NCBI GenBank assembly: GCA_029263415.1
Contig: JAJCXN010000026.1
Location: 1 to 64,000 of the forward strand
Direction: 5' to 3'
Source of the DNA: Acidobacteriota bacterium
Lineage (GTDB): Bacteria; Acidobacteriota; Thermoanaerobaculia; Multivoradales; Multivoraceae
Length of the DNA stretch: 64,000 nucleotides
Shown: piece by piece, positions 16,084 to 25,600 of the stretch
Layout: each line of letters starts with the position of its first letter
Numbering within the stretch: position 1 is the first letter of the stretch
Translations under genes and position numbers: made by a program
The notes under the pieces: model-generated
Told to the model about the DNA's origin: nothing
The model's input: only the letters and a program-made list of their open reading frames with translations
The model's database searches: none

Positions 16084-18681
16084 CTAGAGCGAGCTCGCCT
16101 GCGGCGCGATGAGTTTGCCGAAACGCGCACTCACTTCCGTTAGGCCGAGCTTCTCGGCGTTCCTGACGATTTGTTCGATGCCAGAGTCCTGACCACGGAC
16201 GTTCTCAACGCCAGCATGCCCGTAGCCAGTCGCTGAGCGGTCGAGCCATTCTAGTCCTGTCTGTCGCTCGCCTAATGCGACAGAAGCAAGGCCGATCAAC
16301 GCGCCAGGAAGCACCAACCAGTCGTGATCAGCACCGAGCGTGGAGACATAACCCTCGTAGGCTTCCTTGGCAGTCTCTGCCGCTTCCTGATGCCTACCCT
16401 GTTTGAGAAGGACCCAGGCCAGGTCCTCGAGAGCACTCGCCAGGCGCCAGTGATTGGGGAAGGACTCGCGGGTGACGTCAACCAGTTCTTGGTGTCGATC
16501 GAGCTCTAGGTCGAACTGGCCCGCTGCTGAGTGCGCACGACCGAGGTTACGAAGCGTGGTCAAAGTCCTTGGGTGCCCGGGACCTAGCAGCTGTCTGAGA
16601 ATGTCCGTCGAACGCTCGTAGGATTCAATTGCTGCATCGGGGTCACCGTTCTCCTGGCGCGCACAAGCAAGGCTGTTCAAGGTTGCGGCGAGATCGAGCG
16701 ATCCGGGGCTCTCCTTTTCTTGGACTTGCAAGAGCTCTTCGTTGATGCGGATTGCGGGTCCGAAGTCAGCAAACTTTCGGTAGGCCATTGTGAGTTCGGC
16801 GTCGTGCACCCAGTTTTGATCCAGTTGTTCCTTGACCCGTTCGAGGGTCTCAAGGTGCGCTCGATTCGGAGTTTGCGAGGCCATGATCGAGCTAAACGAT
16901 CGAATGATCGTTGCTCTGGCAACTTCCTCGGGAGGGGGGCTGTCCAAAGCCTCGAACGCGGCTTGAGCCTGGAGAGATTGAGCCGCTGCTTCGGTGTAGT
17001 TGAATTGGTCGCTTTCTAGCTCAGCAAGCCGCGAAAGGTCGATCGCGACTCCGAGTCGCCCGTCCTCGCCCTGACTCTGGTCAAGCTCGAGAGCCTCGGC
17101 GAGCAAATCTTCTGCTTGATCATAGCGGCCAAGGCGAACGTTGCTCCTGGCGAGCGCTCGAAACATCTCTGCGAGCAGTTGAGGTCGTTCTTGCCCGAAT
17201 CGTTCTCGAAGTCTAGTTGCGCCGCGATCGAGAACCTCCACGGCGGTGACCCCATCGGTTAGGTCTGCGCGCTGTCTTGGGCTTGCGGCTTCGAAGAGCT
17301 CGGTCATCAACTGGCTGGTTTCGCGGGCTAGGTCACGTTCACCTTCGAGTTCGATCGATTGCCGTTGGGTGCTGCGGGCGAACGCGAGGCTCAGCACAAC
17401 CGTTGCGAGGATGGACAGCACGCCGAGTGCAGAGACCATGGTCAGCGCAGGGTTGCGCGCCGTCCACTTGCGAAACTTGTAGCCAGCGCTGTCCGGCTGG
17501 GCTGAGACCGGTTCTCCGTTGAGCCAGGCCTCAAGATCCTGGCCGAGTTCGTCCGCGGTTTGGTATCGATGCTCCGGTTGCTTGTGTAGAGCCATCTGAA
17601 CAATGGCATCCAAGTCACCCTGGAGAAGTCCAGCGAGTTTCCCGGGAGGCAGGACCTGTCCGCCGTCGATTGGTTGCTGTTGGCTTCCAGTTTGAGACGT
17701 GTATCGCCTGAGCGCAGCGCTAGGGGCGGGCGCGCGCGACTCTGTAATGACCTCGTAGAGATTGTCGCTGGAGGTCTCTAAGCGATGAGGATGAAGGCCG
17801 CTCAGCAATTCGTACAAGAGCAAGCCGAGCTGGTAGATATCGGAGGTAGTTCCGACCGGCTGTCGGGTCATCTGTTCCGGACTGGCGCTCAGTGGCGTGA
17901 ACGCAGGGATCTGTGTGACAAGTTCGTCTTGCTTGGCCTGCGGGCCGATCGGCTTGGCGATTCCGAAGTCAACCAACATCACACGCCCCTCGTCATTCAC
18001 CAGGACGTTGCTCGGTTTCAGATCGCGGTGGATGATGAGATTTCGATGTGCTGCGTGCACAGCGTCGCAAACATCGAGAAAGAGCCGGACGCGACTCGAT
18101 GTATCGAGCTGGGTTTGGTCGCAGTAGTCGGTGATCGACTCAGCGCCCTCCACCAGATCGAGCACAAAGTAGGGCAGCCCTTCTGCGGTTGAACCTCCAT
18201 CGAGCAGCTTGGCGATGTGAGGGTGGTCCAGGCTGGCCAGGATTTCTCTCTCTCGCGCAAAACGATCCGCGAGCACAGAACCTGCCATTTCCTTACGAAG
18301 GATCTTGACCGCTACTTGATGCTCGAAATCGCCTTCGACGCGGCGAGCGCGGAAGACGCTGCCCATCCCGCCCTCGCCTAGAAGCTCGGTGACTTGGTAG
18401 GAACCGAGGCGCTCTCCGGGCAGCAATGCCGAGATGTCGTCCAACACTCTATGGACTAGGTCGATTGCGCAGTCGTCGAGCGAACCCTCAAGAGGGGAGT
18501 CCGCTTCCATGGCCGCCAGCCACGCTCTTACGCGCTTGCTTCGGTTGGGAGCTAGTCCGTCGAGGAAGTCTTGTCGAGCCGAGCCCCCGAGTGCCAACGC
18601 CTGATCGACGAGCTGGTCGATCAGACGCCAACGCTTGGTGTCCGCGCTAGCAACTGTAGGCAACTCGGCTACGGAGACCAT
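16084..18681 (-). CDS. Transmembrane Ser/Thr protein kinase with TPR domain
   Basis: This 865-residue PknB-type kinase has a Gly-rich loop GEGGMGSVF (102-110), the VAVK lysine at about 126, catalytic HRDLKPSN (218-225) and DFG (238-240), all intact. One membrane helix (LTMVSALGVLSILATVVLSLAF, about 415-436) separates it from a C-terminal array of TPR units such as ATLNSLACARQENGDPDAAIESYERS and TLRNLGRAHSAAGQ, which would bind partners outside. The N-terminal 90 residues resemble the small helical domain common before these kinases. Its ATG at 18681 lies 13 bases inside the end of the upstream beta-lactamase-like gene, so translation is likely coupled. Confidence 0.95.
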   Translation of the reverse strand: MVSVAELPTVASADTKRWRLIDQLVDQALALGGSARQDFLDGLAPNRSKRVRAWLAAMEADSPLEGSLDDCAIDLVHRVLDDISALLPGERLGSYQVTELLGEGGMGSVFRARRVEGDFEHQVAVKILRKEMAGSVLADRFAREREILASLDHPHIAKLLDGGSTAEGLPYFVLDLVEGAESITDYCDQTQLDTSSRVRLFLDVCDAVHAAHRNLIIHRDLKPSNVLVNDEGRVMLVDFGIAKPIGPQAKQDELVTQIPAFTPLSASPEQMTRQPVGTTSDIYQLGLLLYELLSGLHPHRLETSSDNLYEVITESRAPAPSAALRRYTSQTGSQQQPIDGGQVLPPGKLAGLLQGDLDAIVQMALHKQPEHRYQTADELGQDLEAWLNGEPVSAQPDSAGYKFRKWTARNPALTMVSALGVLSILATVVLSLAFARSTQRQSIELEGERDLARETSQLMTELFEAASPRQRADLTDGVTAVEVLDRGATRLRERFGQERPQLLAEMFRALARSNVRLGRYDQAEDLLAEALELDQSQGEDGRLGVAIDLSRLAELESDQFNYTEAAAQSLQAQAAFEALDSPPPEEVARATIIRSFSSIMASQTPNRAHLETLERVKEQLDQNWVHDAELTMAYRKFADFGPAIRINEELLQVQEKESPGSLDLAATLNSLACARQENGDPDAAIESYERSTDILRQLLGPGHPRTLTTLRNLGRAHSAAGQFDLELDRHQELVDVTRESFPNHWRLASALEDLAWVLLKQGRHQEAAETAKEAYEGYVSTLGADHDWLVLPGALIGLASVALGERQTGLEWLDRSATGYGHAGVENVRGQDSGIEQIVRNAEKLGLTEVSARFGKLIAPQASSL

Positions 18682-21233
18682 GCACCCGTGTCGCCTGATT
18701 CGAAACCGTCCGAGAAGATCGCGCCAGCGTTCTCCACAACCACTAGTTGGGGCGAGGCGATGAAGCCTCTGTTGCTGGGCCCACTTTCATCGAATTCGTC
18801 AACATCGTTGACAGGATCAATCAACCATCCAAAGGTGTAGGTGCCTGCGGGAACCCCGGCTGGGAAGTTGATGCTGATGTCGACCGTCTGGCTGGCGTTG
18901 GCGGCGATGCTGGGGATGGTGCCAATCCCCAAGGGGTGGTCAAACACGGAGATGATGTCGTTGTCGGACGCATACAGTTCTACATCGAAGGCGCCAGCGG
19001 GCGCTCCACCAACGTTCTCGATCGTGACACTCGCGTCCAACTGCTGCCCGGCGGTGACAGTGGTCGGCGAGAAAGTGTCCGCAGCACCAGCTGTGACTAA
19101 GTCGGTGCCGAGCTGTTGCAACAGCTCCCAACCGATCGGTGCCATGAAGGTCCTCACGTCGGCTGCATTCGCAAAGATGCCGCCCGTGTCTTTGGTGAAC
19201 ACTGTCATGGCAATCGAAGTCGATCCCATCTGAATGATCGCGCTGTCGCTGACCGGTCGGCTGTCACCACCTTTAACGCCGCCTTTGGCTCTGACTGAGA
19301 CCGTCTGTTGTACAGCAGCCGGGAAGTCGTTATCCAAGGGAGTGGGTTCGGTCATCGATTGAAGAGCCTGCTGAGTGTGCGATTGATCCAACAACTCACC
19401 ATTGGCAAGAGCTTGAAGAAGGAGACCGAAGGCCTTTGGTGAGGCGCTGTTGAGGCCCATATTGTAGTAACGATCGTAGCCCTCTGTGACGTCGGAATTT
19501 GGGTAGTCTGCCGCCGCGCAATCGTCTTCCGGTGTAGCCGGGCAATCATCTCCCAGTTCACAAGCAAGGTCGCAGTAGGTGTCCGCCCCTGCCCTGAAGA
19601 GCGGTTCGAAGGCCCACGGAGCGATTAGAAAGTAGGAGGTCTCTTCAGGCCACGCTTGGACTTGTCCTTGCCACAGGATGGTGCGGTCGACATCGTGAAT
19701 GCTAGTGACTGGGAACATGCCTTGTCCGACGCCAGGCAATCCGCCGAGCCAGTCGTTGACAGATTCCTCACCGATGGAAACGCCGATCGTCGGGTGATCA
19801 ACCAATAGGCTGGTCGCCGCGTTGTCACTCACCGACATCATTTTCTGGTCGTACTCAGTGACAGAGAATGAGTCACCGAAGTCGTCGCTATTGAGTCCTG
19901 GAGCGGCCCGGTTCTCCACGAACCAGAGATCACGGCGGTCGGCACCGAGGGTGAAGGGAGCGGTGGTGAGGGGATCGAGGCCTCCTAGTCCGTTGTCGAA
20001 GTCTTGGATTTCCTTCCACAATTTGACATGGATTGGCACCTTGGCGGTACTGGCGAGATAGAACGGCTGATTTGCGTTCCAAGAAACCGTCTGTCCGGTG
20101 CTCAGGTTCTTTGCCCAAATGCCCATTGCGGGCCCGAGCGCTTCGAAGGTGTCGACATAGCTCTGCGCAGCCTCCAGGGGCTCGACATTCGTGTCAGCAG
20201 GCAAAGCGGTCGTTTCGTAGAGAGACTTGAAATTGTTGCCCCACACGCCGTAGAACCTAGGCGGGTCAAAATCAGTGCGAGGCTCGAGGTCGATCAAGAA
20301 GGTGTCGCTATCGGAGTAGACGGCGTCACTTGATAACACGGTTGCCTCAGTTAGAACGTTCTCGAAGAATTGCTCGCCGCCGTTCTGCATTTCGAAGATC
20401 GCAGCGTACCGCGTGCTGCCGAGATCCGAGTTTGTGTAGCGCTCGAAGTCGATCAGGCGACCGGCGCTTGGGTTTAGGAGATCTTGGAACTCGCCAAAGC
20501 TGAGGTCGTAGTAAAGAACAGTCCGCGGTTGGTTTGGGTCAGAGACCCAGGCACCGGCGTATCGCATGCCGACGCCTGGCACTTCATATGCCTCGAAGTC
20601 GATGAGAGCGTGTCCGTCCTCCAGGTATTGTTTGAGAAGGCCCTGAAAGGCCGTGTCTGAATTGGTTGTGTGGAGAAGGTTGTTGTAGTCGTCTCCGTTC
20701 TCGTAGAACAGTCCTGAATACAGTTTGGTGCCACCGTAGTAGTCAACTTCAACGTCCAGGAATCGGCCGTCGAGCGGCCCGACCGTGCTAAGGAACGTGC
20801 TCCACGCGCTGGGCGATTCCTGAATCAAAGTGTGCACGGTTCCTGACACTGAAGCCCAGATGCCGGAGTAGCGTTGCTCACCGCCCAACCAAACGGTCTC
20901 GATGTCGACCAGTTTACGGCCGAGCCCTGAGTGGACGGCGTGCTCGCTGTCGAACTGGCTCCGACTCAGGTCGGTTTCGATGTAGGTGCCGAGGATCGGG
21001 ATGCCGCGGTCGGTCACGGGGTTGGCTGGGTCGATGGCTGGGGCGCGCTTGTTGTCGGTTTCGGTGGGCCCAGCGATCGATGGGCTCGACAGAAGCATCA
21101 ATGCCGTGGTGATTAGGAGGATCGAGGCGAAGAGCGTTCTCGGGCTGCCAACGGTTTCGTAGTGAGTGCTCTTCCACAGAGGGCGGGGTCCGATATGGGA
21201 ATCGATGAAGCGGGTTTTGACGGGCGGTTGCAT
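18669..21233 (-). CDS. Secreted serine beta-lactamase-like hydrolase with BTRD1-type repeats, CARDB domain and FESGDT tail
   Basis: This 854-residue exported protein has a long n-region and signal helix ending near SIAG (about 54). Residues 100-335 hold about five repeats of an F/I-D-x-E...YAG-W type (GRKLVDIE..RYSGIWA, GRFLDVEVDYYGG), like the BTRD1 repeats of polyglycine-hydrolase relatives. A class A-like beta-lactamase domain follows, with STAK at 395-398, SDN at 469-471 and a KGG at 650-652, plus a four-Cys insertion near 553-572. A CARDB adhesion domain (about 715-830) and the tail IFSDGFESGDTGAWSP end the protein. GGAG eight bases before ATG 21233 supports the start. The substrate could be a peptide, peptidoglycan or a beta-lactam. 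Confidence 0.85.
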   Translation of the reverse strand: MQPPVKTRFIDSHIGPRPLWKSTHYETVGSPRTLFASILLITTALMLLSSPSIAGPTETDNKRAPAIDPANPVTDRGIPILGTYIETDLSRSQFDSEHAVHSGLGRKLVDIETVWLGGEQRYSGIWASVSGTVHTLIQESPSAWSTFLSTVGPLDGRFLDVEVDYYGGTKLYSGLFYENGDDYNNLLHTTNSDTAFQGLLKQYLEDGHALIDFEAYEVPGVGMRYAGAWVSDPNQPRTVLYYDLSFGEFQDLLNPSAGRLIDFERYTNSDLGSTRYAAIFEMQNGGEQFFENVLTEATVLSSDAVYSDSDTFLIDLEPRTDFDPPRFYGVWGNNFKSLYETTALPADTNVEPLEAAQSYVDTFEALGPAMGIWAKNLSTGQTVSWNANQPFYLASTAKVPIHVKLWKEIQDFDNGLGGLDPLTTAPFTLGADRRDLWFVENRAAPGLNSDDFGDSFSVTEYDQKMMSVSDNAATSLLVDHPTIGVSIGEESVNDWLGGLPGVGQGMFPVTSIHDVDRTILWQGQVQAWPEETSYFLIAPWAFEPLFRAGADTYCDLACELGDDCPATPEDDCAAADYPNSDVTEGYDRYYNMGLNSASPKAFGLLLQALANGELLDQSHTQQALQSMTEPTPLDNDFPAAVQQTVSVRAKGGVKGGDSRPVSDSAIIQMGSTSIAMTVFTKDTGGIFANAADVRTFMAPIGWELLQQLGTDLVTAGAADTFSPTTVTAGQQLDASVTIENVGGAPAGAFDVELYASDNDIISVFDHPLGIGTIPSIAANASQTVDISINFPAGVPAGTYTFGWLIDPVNDVDEFDESGPSNRGFIASPQLVVVENAGAIFSDGFESGDTGAWSP

Positions 21234-21839
21234 CTACGGGTCTCCAGTTGCGATCCACCTGGTGGGGATCTGTTGTCTGAGATGTAGATGGCGATTCGGT
21301 TCGAGAACCGGACATTGCTGATGTTGGTAACGCAGGTGTCACCAGTAGCCATTGGCGTGATTCGCGCGTGCGGCGAGTGCGGCGGCGGTGTGGATCGACG
21401 TTGCGGATGTGAGTGGCGAAACTGCGTCCGTGCCGCCAAGGTGTGGCGAGAACGAGCGGTCCTGATCGCCGTGGTTCGAGTGGCGCCTTGCTCCTTTCGG
21501 CGGTTCGGGATCCCGCTTCTAAACACCGGCTGCAGCCTTCCCATGAGTGGGTAGGCGCCGCGCGGGCGTCGTCTGGGCCGCACGACCAACGCCATCAGGT
21601 GTGAGACCCCGTGCACCGAGCCCAGGCCGATGGTTCCTGGCACCGCTCGGCGGCTCGGCGCTATGCATCGTCGGGCGATGCTCGTTTGGGGCCAGGCGAG
21701 TGATGGTCGTTGGTCGCAGGGGCGGGGGCGTCGGCCCCTGGCTGGTTCGCCCTGAGACGAATGAGGGGCGCTGGGATGGCCTGCTTGTCAACGACCGATG
21801 GAGAAGAAGTGGTGGACTCTCTCCTGCTGGGATCGGCCG
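21234..21839. other. 606-base intergenic region
   Basis: This gap lies between two minus-strand genes. Just upstream of the downstream start are a GGAG ribosome site and a short perfect palindrome CCACC-T-GGTGG at 21255-21265, about 22 bases before the ATG, which could be an operator or a leader hairpin. Open frames exist on both strands but have biased, low-complexity products and no family likeness, so I do not call a gene. No RNA gene is visible. Confidence 0.4.
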
Positions 21840-22658
21840 CTACGGAATCGTTACTGCGTTGGTGACATTTGCCAAGACCGTGGCGGTGCCGATCCTATTG
21901 ACGCTTCCATCCTGGGTGAAGAGTCGGACTGTGTAGGTGCCGACGGGCACCGCGAACAGTATGGCGGTTCCCTGACTTAGAGTTTGCGCTCGGAGGTGCG
22001 GGGAGCGTGCCGAGGTGTAGGTATGGCCCTCAGCGGTTAGGAGAGTGACCGAGACGGCTGCTCGTGAGTCAGCCAGGGACGGCGCTTCGATGCGCAAGTT
22101 CCCGCTGGAGGGGAGTTGGATGTGGGGCACAACACTGGAGTCGGCGTCGGCGGATTCGGGAACACGAAGAGTTCTGCGGATGGTGGCGGTAGACGATCCC
22201 GAGAACAGGAAGGTCCAGAGACCGGGTTCAACGTCGTTGATCGCCAGACGACCTCCTTCTCGTGTGCTGAACTGCGTGCTCAGAATCGTCCGGTCGCCAG
22301 GGCCCAGGATGGACATAGAACCGTCGTGCACCGGAGCCCCTAGCGCATCGGTGATGACGACCTCAAGACGGGCTGCAGCACGAAGCCGAAGCTCTAGTTC
22401 GGGTGGGTCGTTAGCGGCGTCGATGACGATGTTGGCCGATGCGGCACCGTAGCCCTCAAGCTGAGCCTGAATGGTGACCTCGCCGCCTCCGAGACCGGTG
22501 AAACTGCCTTGGCCGTTGTCGTCGGTCAACGGTCTGATCGAGGAGCGAGAGCCAAAGTACTGGCCGCGTGCCGACAGTGACAGCCGTGCACCAACGAGGG
22601 CAATAGCCGGTCTCATCATCGACCACCCGAACAGCGACGGTCCGCTCGGTGAGCTCAA
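21840..22658 (-). CDS. 3' part of frameshifted carboxypeptidase-regulatory-repeat protein
   Basis: This frame continues the large upstream protein in another register. From IALVGARLSLSARGQYFGSR it carries two or three further beta-sandwich repeats (LEVVITDALGAPVHDG, DVEPGLWTFLFSGSS, VSVTLLTAEGHTY) and a final PVGTYTVRLFTQDGSV strand. The upstream frame reads normally to DDETGY and then turns into Arg/Trp/Cys-rich nonsense. Joining the two at about 22604 restores the D-x-x-G-x-P-I-A-G-A pattern of a repeat boundary. No ribosome site stands at its first methionine, so it is probably not a separate gene. One extra base near 22604, or two missing, explains the break. Confidence 0.7.
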   Translation of the reverse strand: MSSPSGPSLFGWSMMRPAIALVGARLSLSARGQYFGSRSSIRPLTDDNGQGSFTGLGGGEVTIQAQLEGYGAASANIVIDAANDPPELELRLRAAARLEVVITDALGAPVHDGSMSILGPGDRTILSTQFSTREGGRLAINDVEPGLWTFLFSGSSTATIRRTLRVPESADADSSVVPHIQLPSSGNLRIEAPSLADSRAAVSVTLLTAEGHTYTSARSPHLRAQTLSQGTAILFAVPVGTYTVRLFTQDGSVNRIGTATVLANVTNAVTIP

Positions 22659-25600
22659 TGGTGAATTCGCGATCCGCGTTGAGTTGGACGGTGTCCTCGA
22701 AACCTGGCGGGGTGCCGTTGCCTGCTACCAGCGTGTATTGGCCTGGTGAAAGATCTAGTATCTCGAAGCGGCCGTCTTGATTGGTGGTGGCCGAGCCTCC
22801 GCTGCTGGGATCGCTGCCGCGCAGGGCTATTCTGATTTGACTCGCCGGCAGTTGGTTGCCGCTCGAGCCGGTCCGCAACACTTGCCCGCTGGCGGTGAAA
22901 CCTTGGTTGAACTCGATATTCACTAGCACTTCGCCACCGCCTTCAGGTATCTCGATGGTTTGACTCTTGTTGCGGCGCGAGGAACGCAGGTTTGCTGAAA
23001 TTTGCCAAGTCCCTGGGGTCGCGTTGTCTAGGCGAAAGTTCCCCTCGAAGTCCGCCTTGCCGAGGATGGGTGATCCACTTCGATCGTTAGCCATCGCGAA
23101 CAGTTCGACCTGAGCAAGTTCGTCGAAGGAAAGCCCACTTACCGTGCCGACGATGCTTGCTCCCTCGGCAAACCGAAGTTGGACGCCTGAGTAGTCCGCC
23201 TGCAGGACGATCGGTGTATCGAGGGATGCCGGTGGAAGCCCTTCTTTGGTTGCGACCACTTGGTATGTGCCAGGGTTTTGGCCGTCGAGCGAGAACGCGC
23301 CATCCGCCGCAGAAACAACACCATCTCGGGAAGATCTCACCATGAAGCTACCGCCGCTGGAGAGGTGCACGTTGACTCGTGCTCCGGCAAGGGGTTCACC
23401 ATCGGTTCCGAAGACTTGGCCTGAAACAACAAACCCCGTTTCGAGGGCAACGTCGAGCTGGTTCTTGCCAGGCCTGATTTCCAAGTCGCGAACGGCTGCT
23501 TGAAAACCTTTGGCCTGGATTGCAAAAGTCCTCGGACCGACTTTGAGGCCTTCGAGGGTGTAGCGACCTTCACCGTCGCTTGCGCTGCCGGGCACGCTCC
23601 GTCGGATGCGAGGGTCGGTCGGCTGTCTTTCGCCGACTCTTGCCCGGGCCAGAGGTTCGCCGTCCGGCCCCGTCACCCTGCCTTCGAGGGTCGCCCCCTT
23701 CTCTAGGCGGATGGTCTGGCCTGGTGGGGTCTTGGTTGGGTCAATCTCTAGTGGACCGTGGTCCGCAGTGATGTAGCCGGAGGCGGTCACGGCAAGACTC
23801 CACGTGCCTTGCTTGAGGTTCTCCAAGACGAACTTGCCATCGCTGTCGGTTGACTCGGAGCGCATCGCGGATCGGAAGGATGCCTGCGTCATCGGCGCGC
23901 CGGTGTCGGTGGGTTCGCGCTGTGCACGGATCCGGGCGCGCTCCAAAGGTTTACCTTCTTCGTTGATCACCCGGCCGGTCAGATCGACCGCTCGCTCGAG
24001 GACCATCTCTACCGGCTCGTCGGTGGGCGCCAAGACGTTGCTCTGGCCTGCCTCTGCGAAGCCGTCCTTCTTCGCTTGCAGCTGGTGGCCTACGCCCTCT
24101 TGCAGGCTGTCGAATTCGAACCGCCCGCCAGAGTCAGTCGCGACAACCGTGCCTTCGTTTCTACCGCTCCTGATCGAGAAGGTCCCGTCGTTGGCCTCCA
24201 GCGTCACTTCGACGCCCTCAACCGTCCGCCCGGCGCTGTCTCTGATGACTCCTTGCAGGATGGCACCGGGCGAAAGAACCACCACTCCAAGCTCAAAGTG
24301 GGGTGGCGGGCCGTCGTCGGCAGCGGGATCTGCTGGGGCTTCGGGCGCGGAGATCTCGACGGTGCGGATCTGAGCTGGGGCAAACGTGGGAGCACTGACG
24401 CTAACGTCGTAGTGACCGGCGGAGAAGTCGACGAACTCGAAGTGGCCTTCGATGTCTGTCGCTGCGGTCAGGGTTTCTTGGGAACGGCTCATTTGAGATT
24501 GAATGAGTTGACCGAGCTGCTGGCCCCCCTTGTTGGCTCGACTGAGAGCGACCGTGGCGCCGGGAATCCCAAGATTGCCCTCATCGACGATCTGCCCACT
24601 GACGAGCAGGCCTCGCACAAGGCGAATCTCGATGGCGCTTGAGTCATCGGATTCCAGTGGATCGGTTGCTACGCTGGCTGTTGCGAAACCGCTCGCTCGT
24701 ACATCGATCCGCGCTCCCACCCCAGGGATGATGGGGGTGAGTGCGAATGCGCCATCGCGTTGGCTGAGTGCCGCCGGCTCGGCAGCGCTTAGAGTGCTGG
24801 TGCCGAAGGCGCCTCGTCCATTGAGCGCTACCGCATTCAGCGCGACTCCCGCTATCGGCCTACCTCGATGGTCGACCACCTTGCCGGTGATGCGGGCGAA
24901 GCGTTTAAGGTTCAGGGTGCCGCCCTTGTCGTTGCCGAAGTCCGTGTCGCTGGTTGACGATTGTCCGCCGAAGTAGCCCGGTGCAGAGGCAGCAAGGTAG
25001 TGCGATTGTCGGGCTTGGCCCCGGTGGTAGGTATCGATCAGGATCGCCGGGGTCTCGAGAGTGTAAGACCCGGCTTTGATCTCATCTGAAGCACTCTTGG
25101 TTTGGGTGGGGTGGCTGCGCCACTCCCACACCCATGCTTTCGGGATCCCTTTGTTGGTATCAGCGTCGAGAACCAAGCCCCGGACCTGAGTGGGCGGCAA
25201 CAAGGTCAGCGGCTTCTGAGTGGCCCCCAACGAGAGCTCCATCTCGAGCGATGCCTGGCTCTCATGCAAGACCTTGATCGTATGACTTCCGGTCTTAGGT
25301 ACTGGTATGGATGCCTGGCCCTCGCGGTCGGCTGTGGCGACGGCGATACCGTTAACGAAGACCACGGCCTTGCCAGCCGGCTTGGCCTCGGGACCGGGTA
25401 GGCGAAGGTCAACACTCACTTGACTTGCCTTCTCGAGCACCGCCGTTGCGGACTCAGCGCGCTTGTCGACTTCTACTCTGGCCGGTAGGAAGCCTGAGGC
25501 GCGAACCACGATGTGGGCGTTCGCTCGGATTGCCTCGACGACAGCGATTCCGTCTGGATTCGTTTGGTCGGTGGATTCAGCACCGCGCACTCGGACCGAG

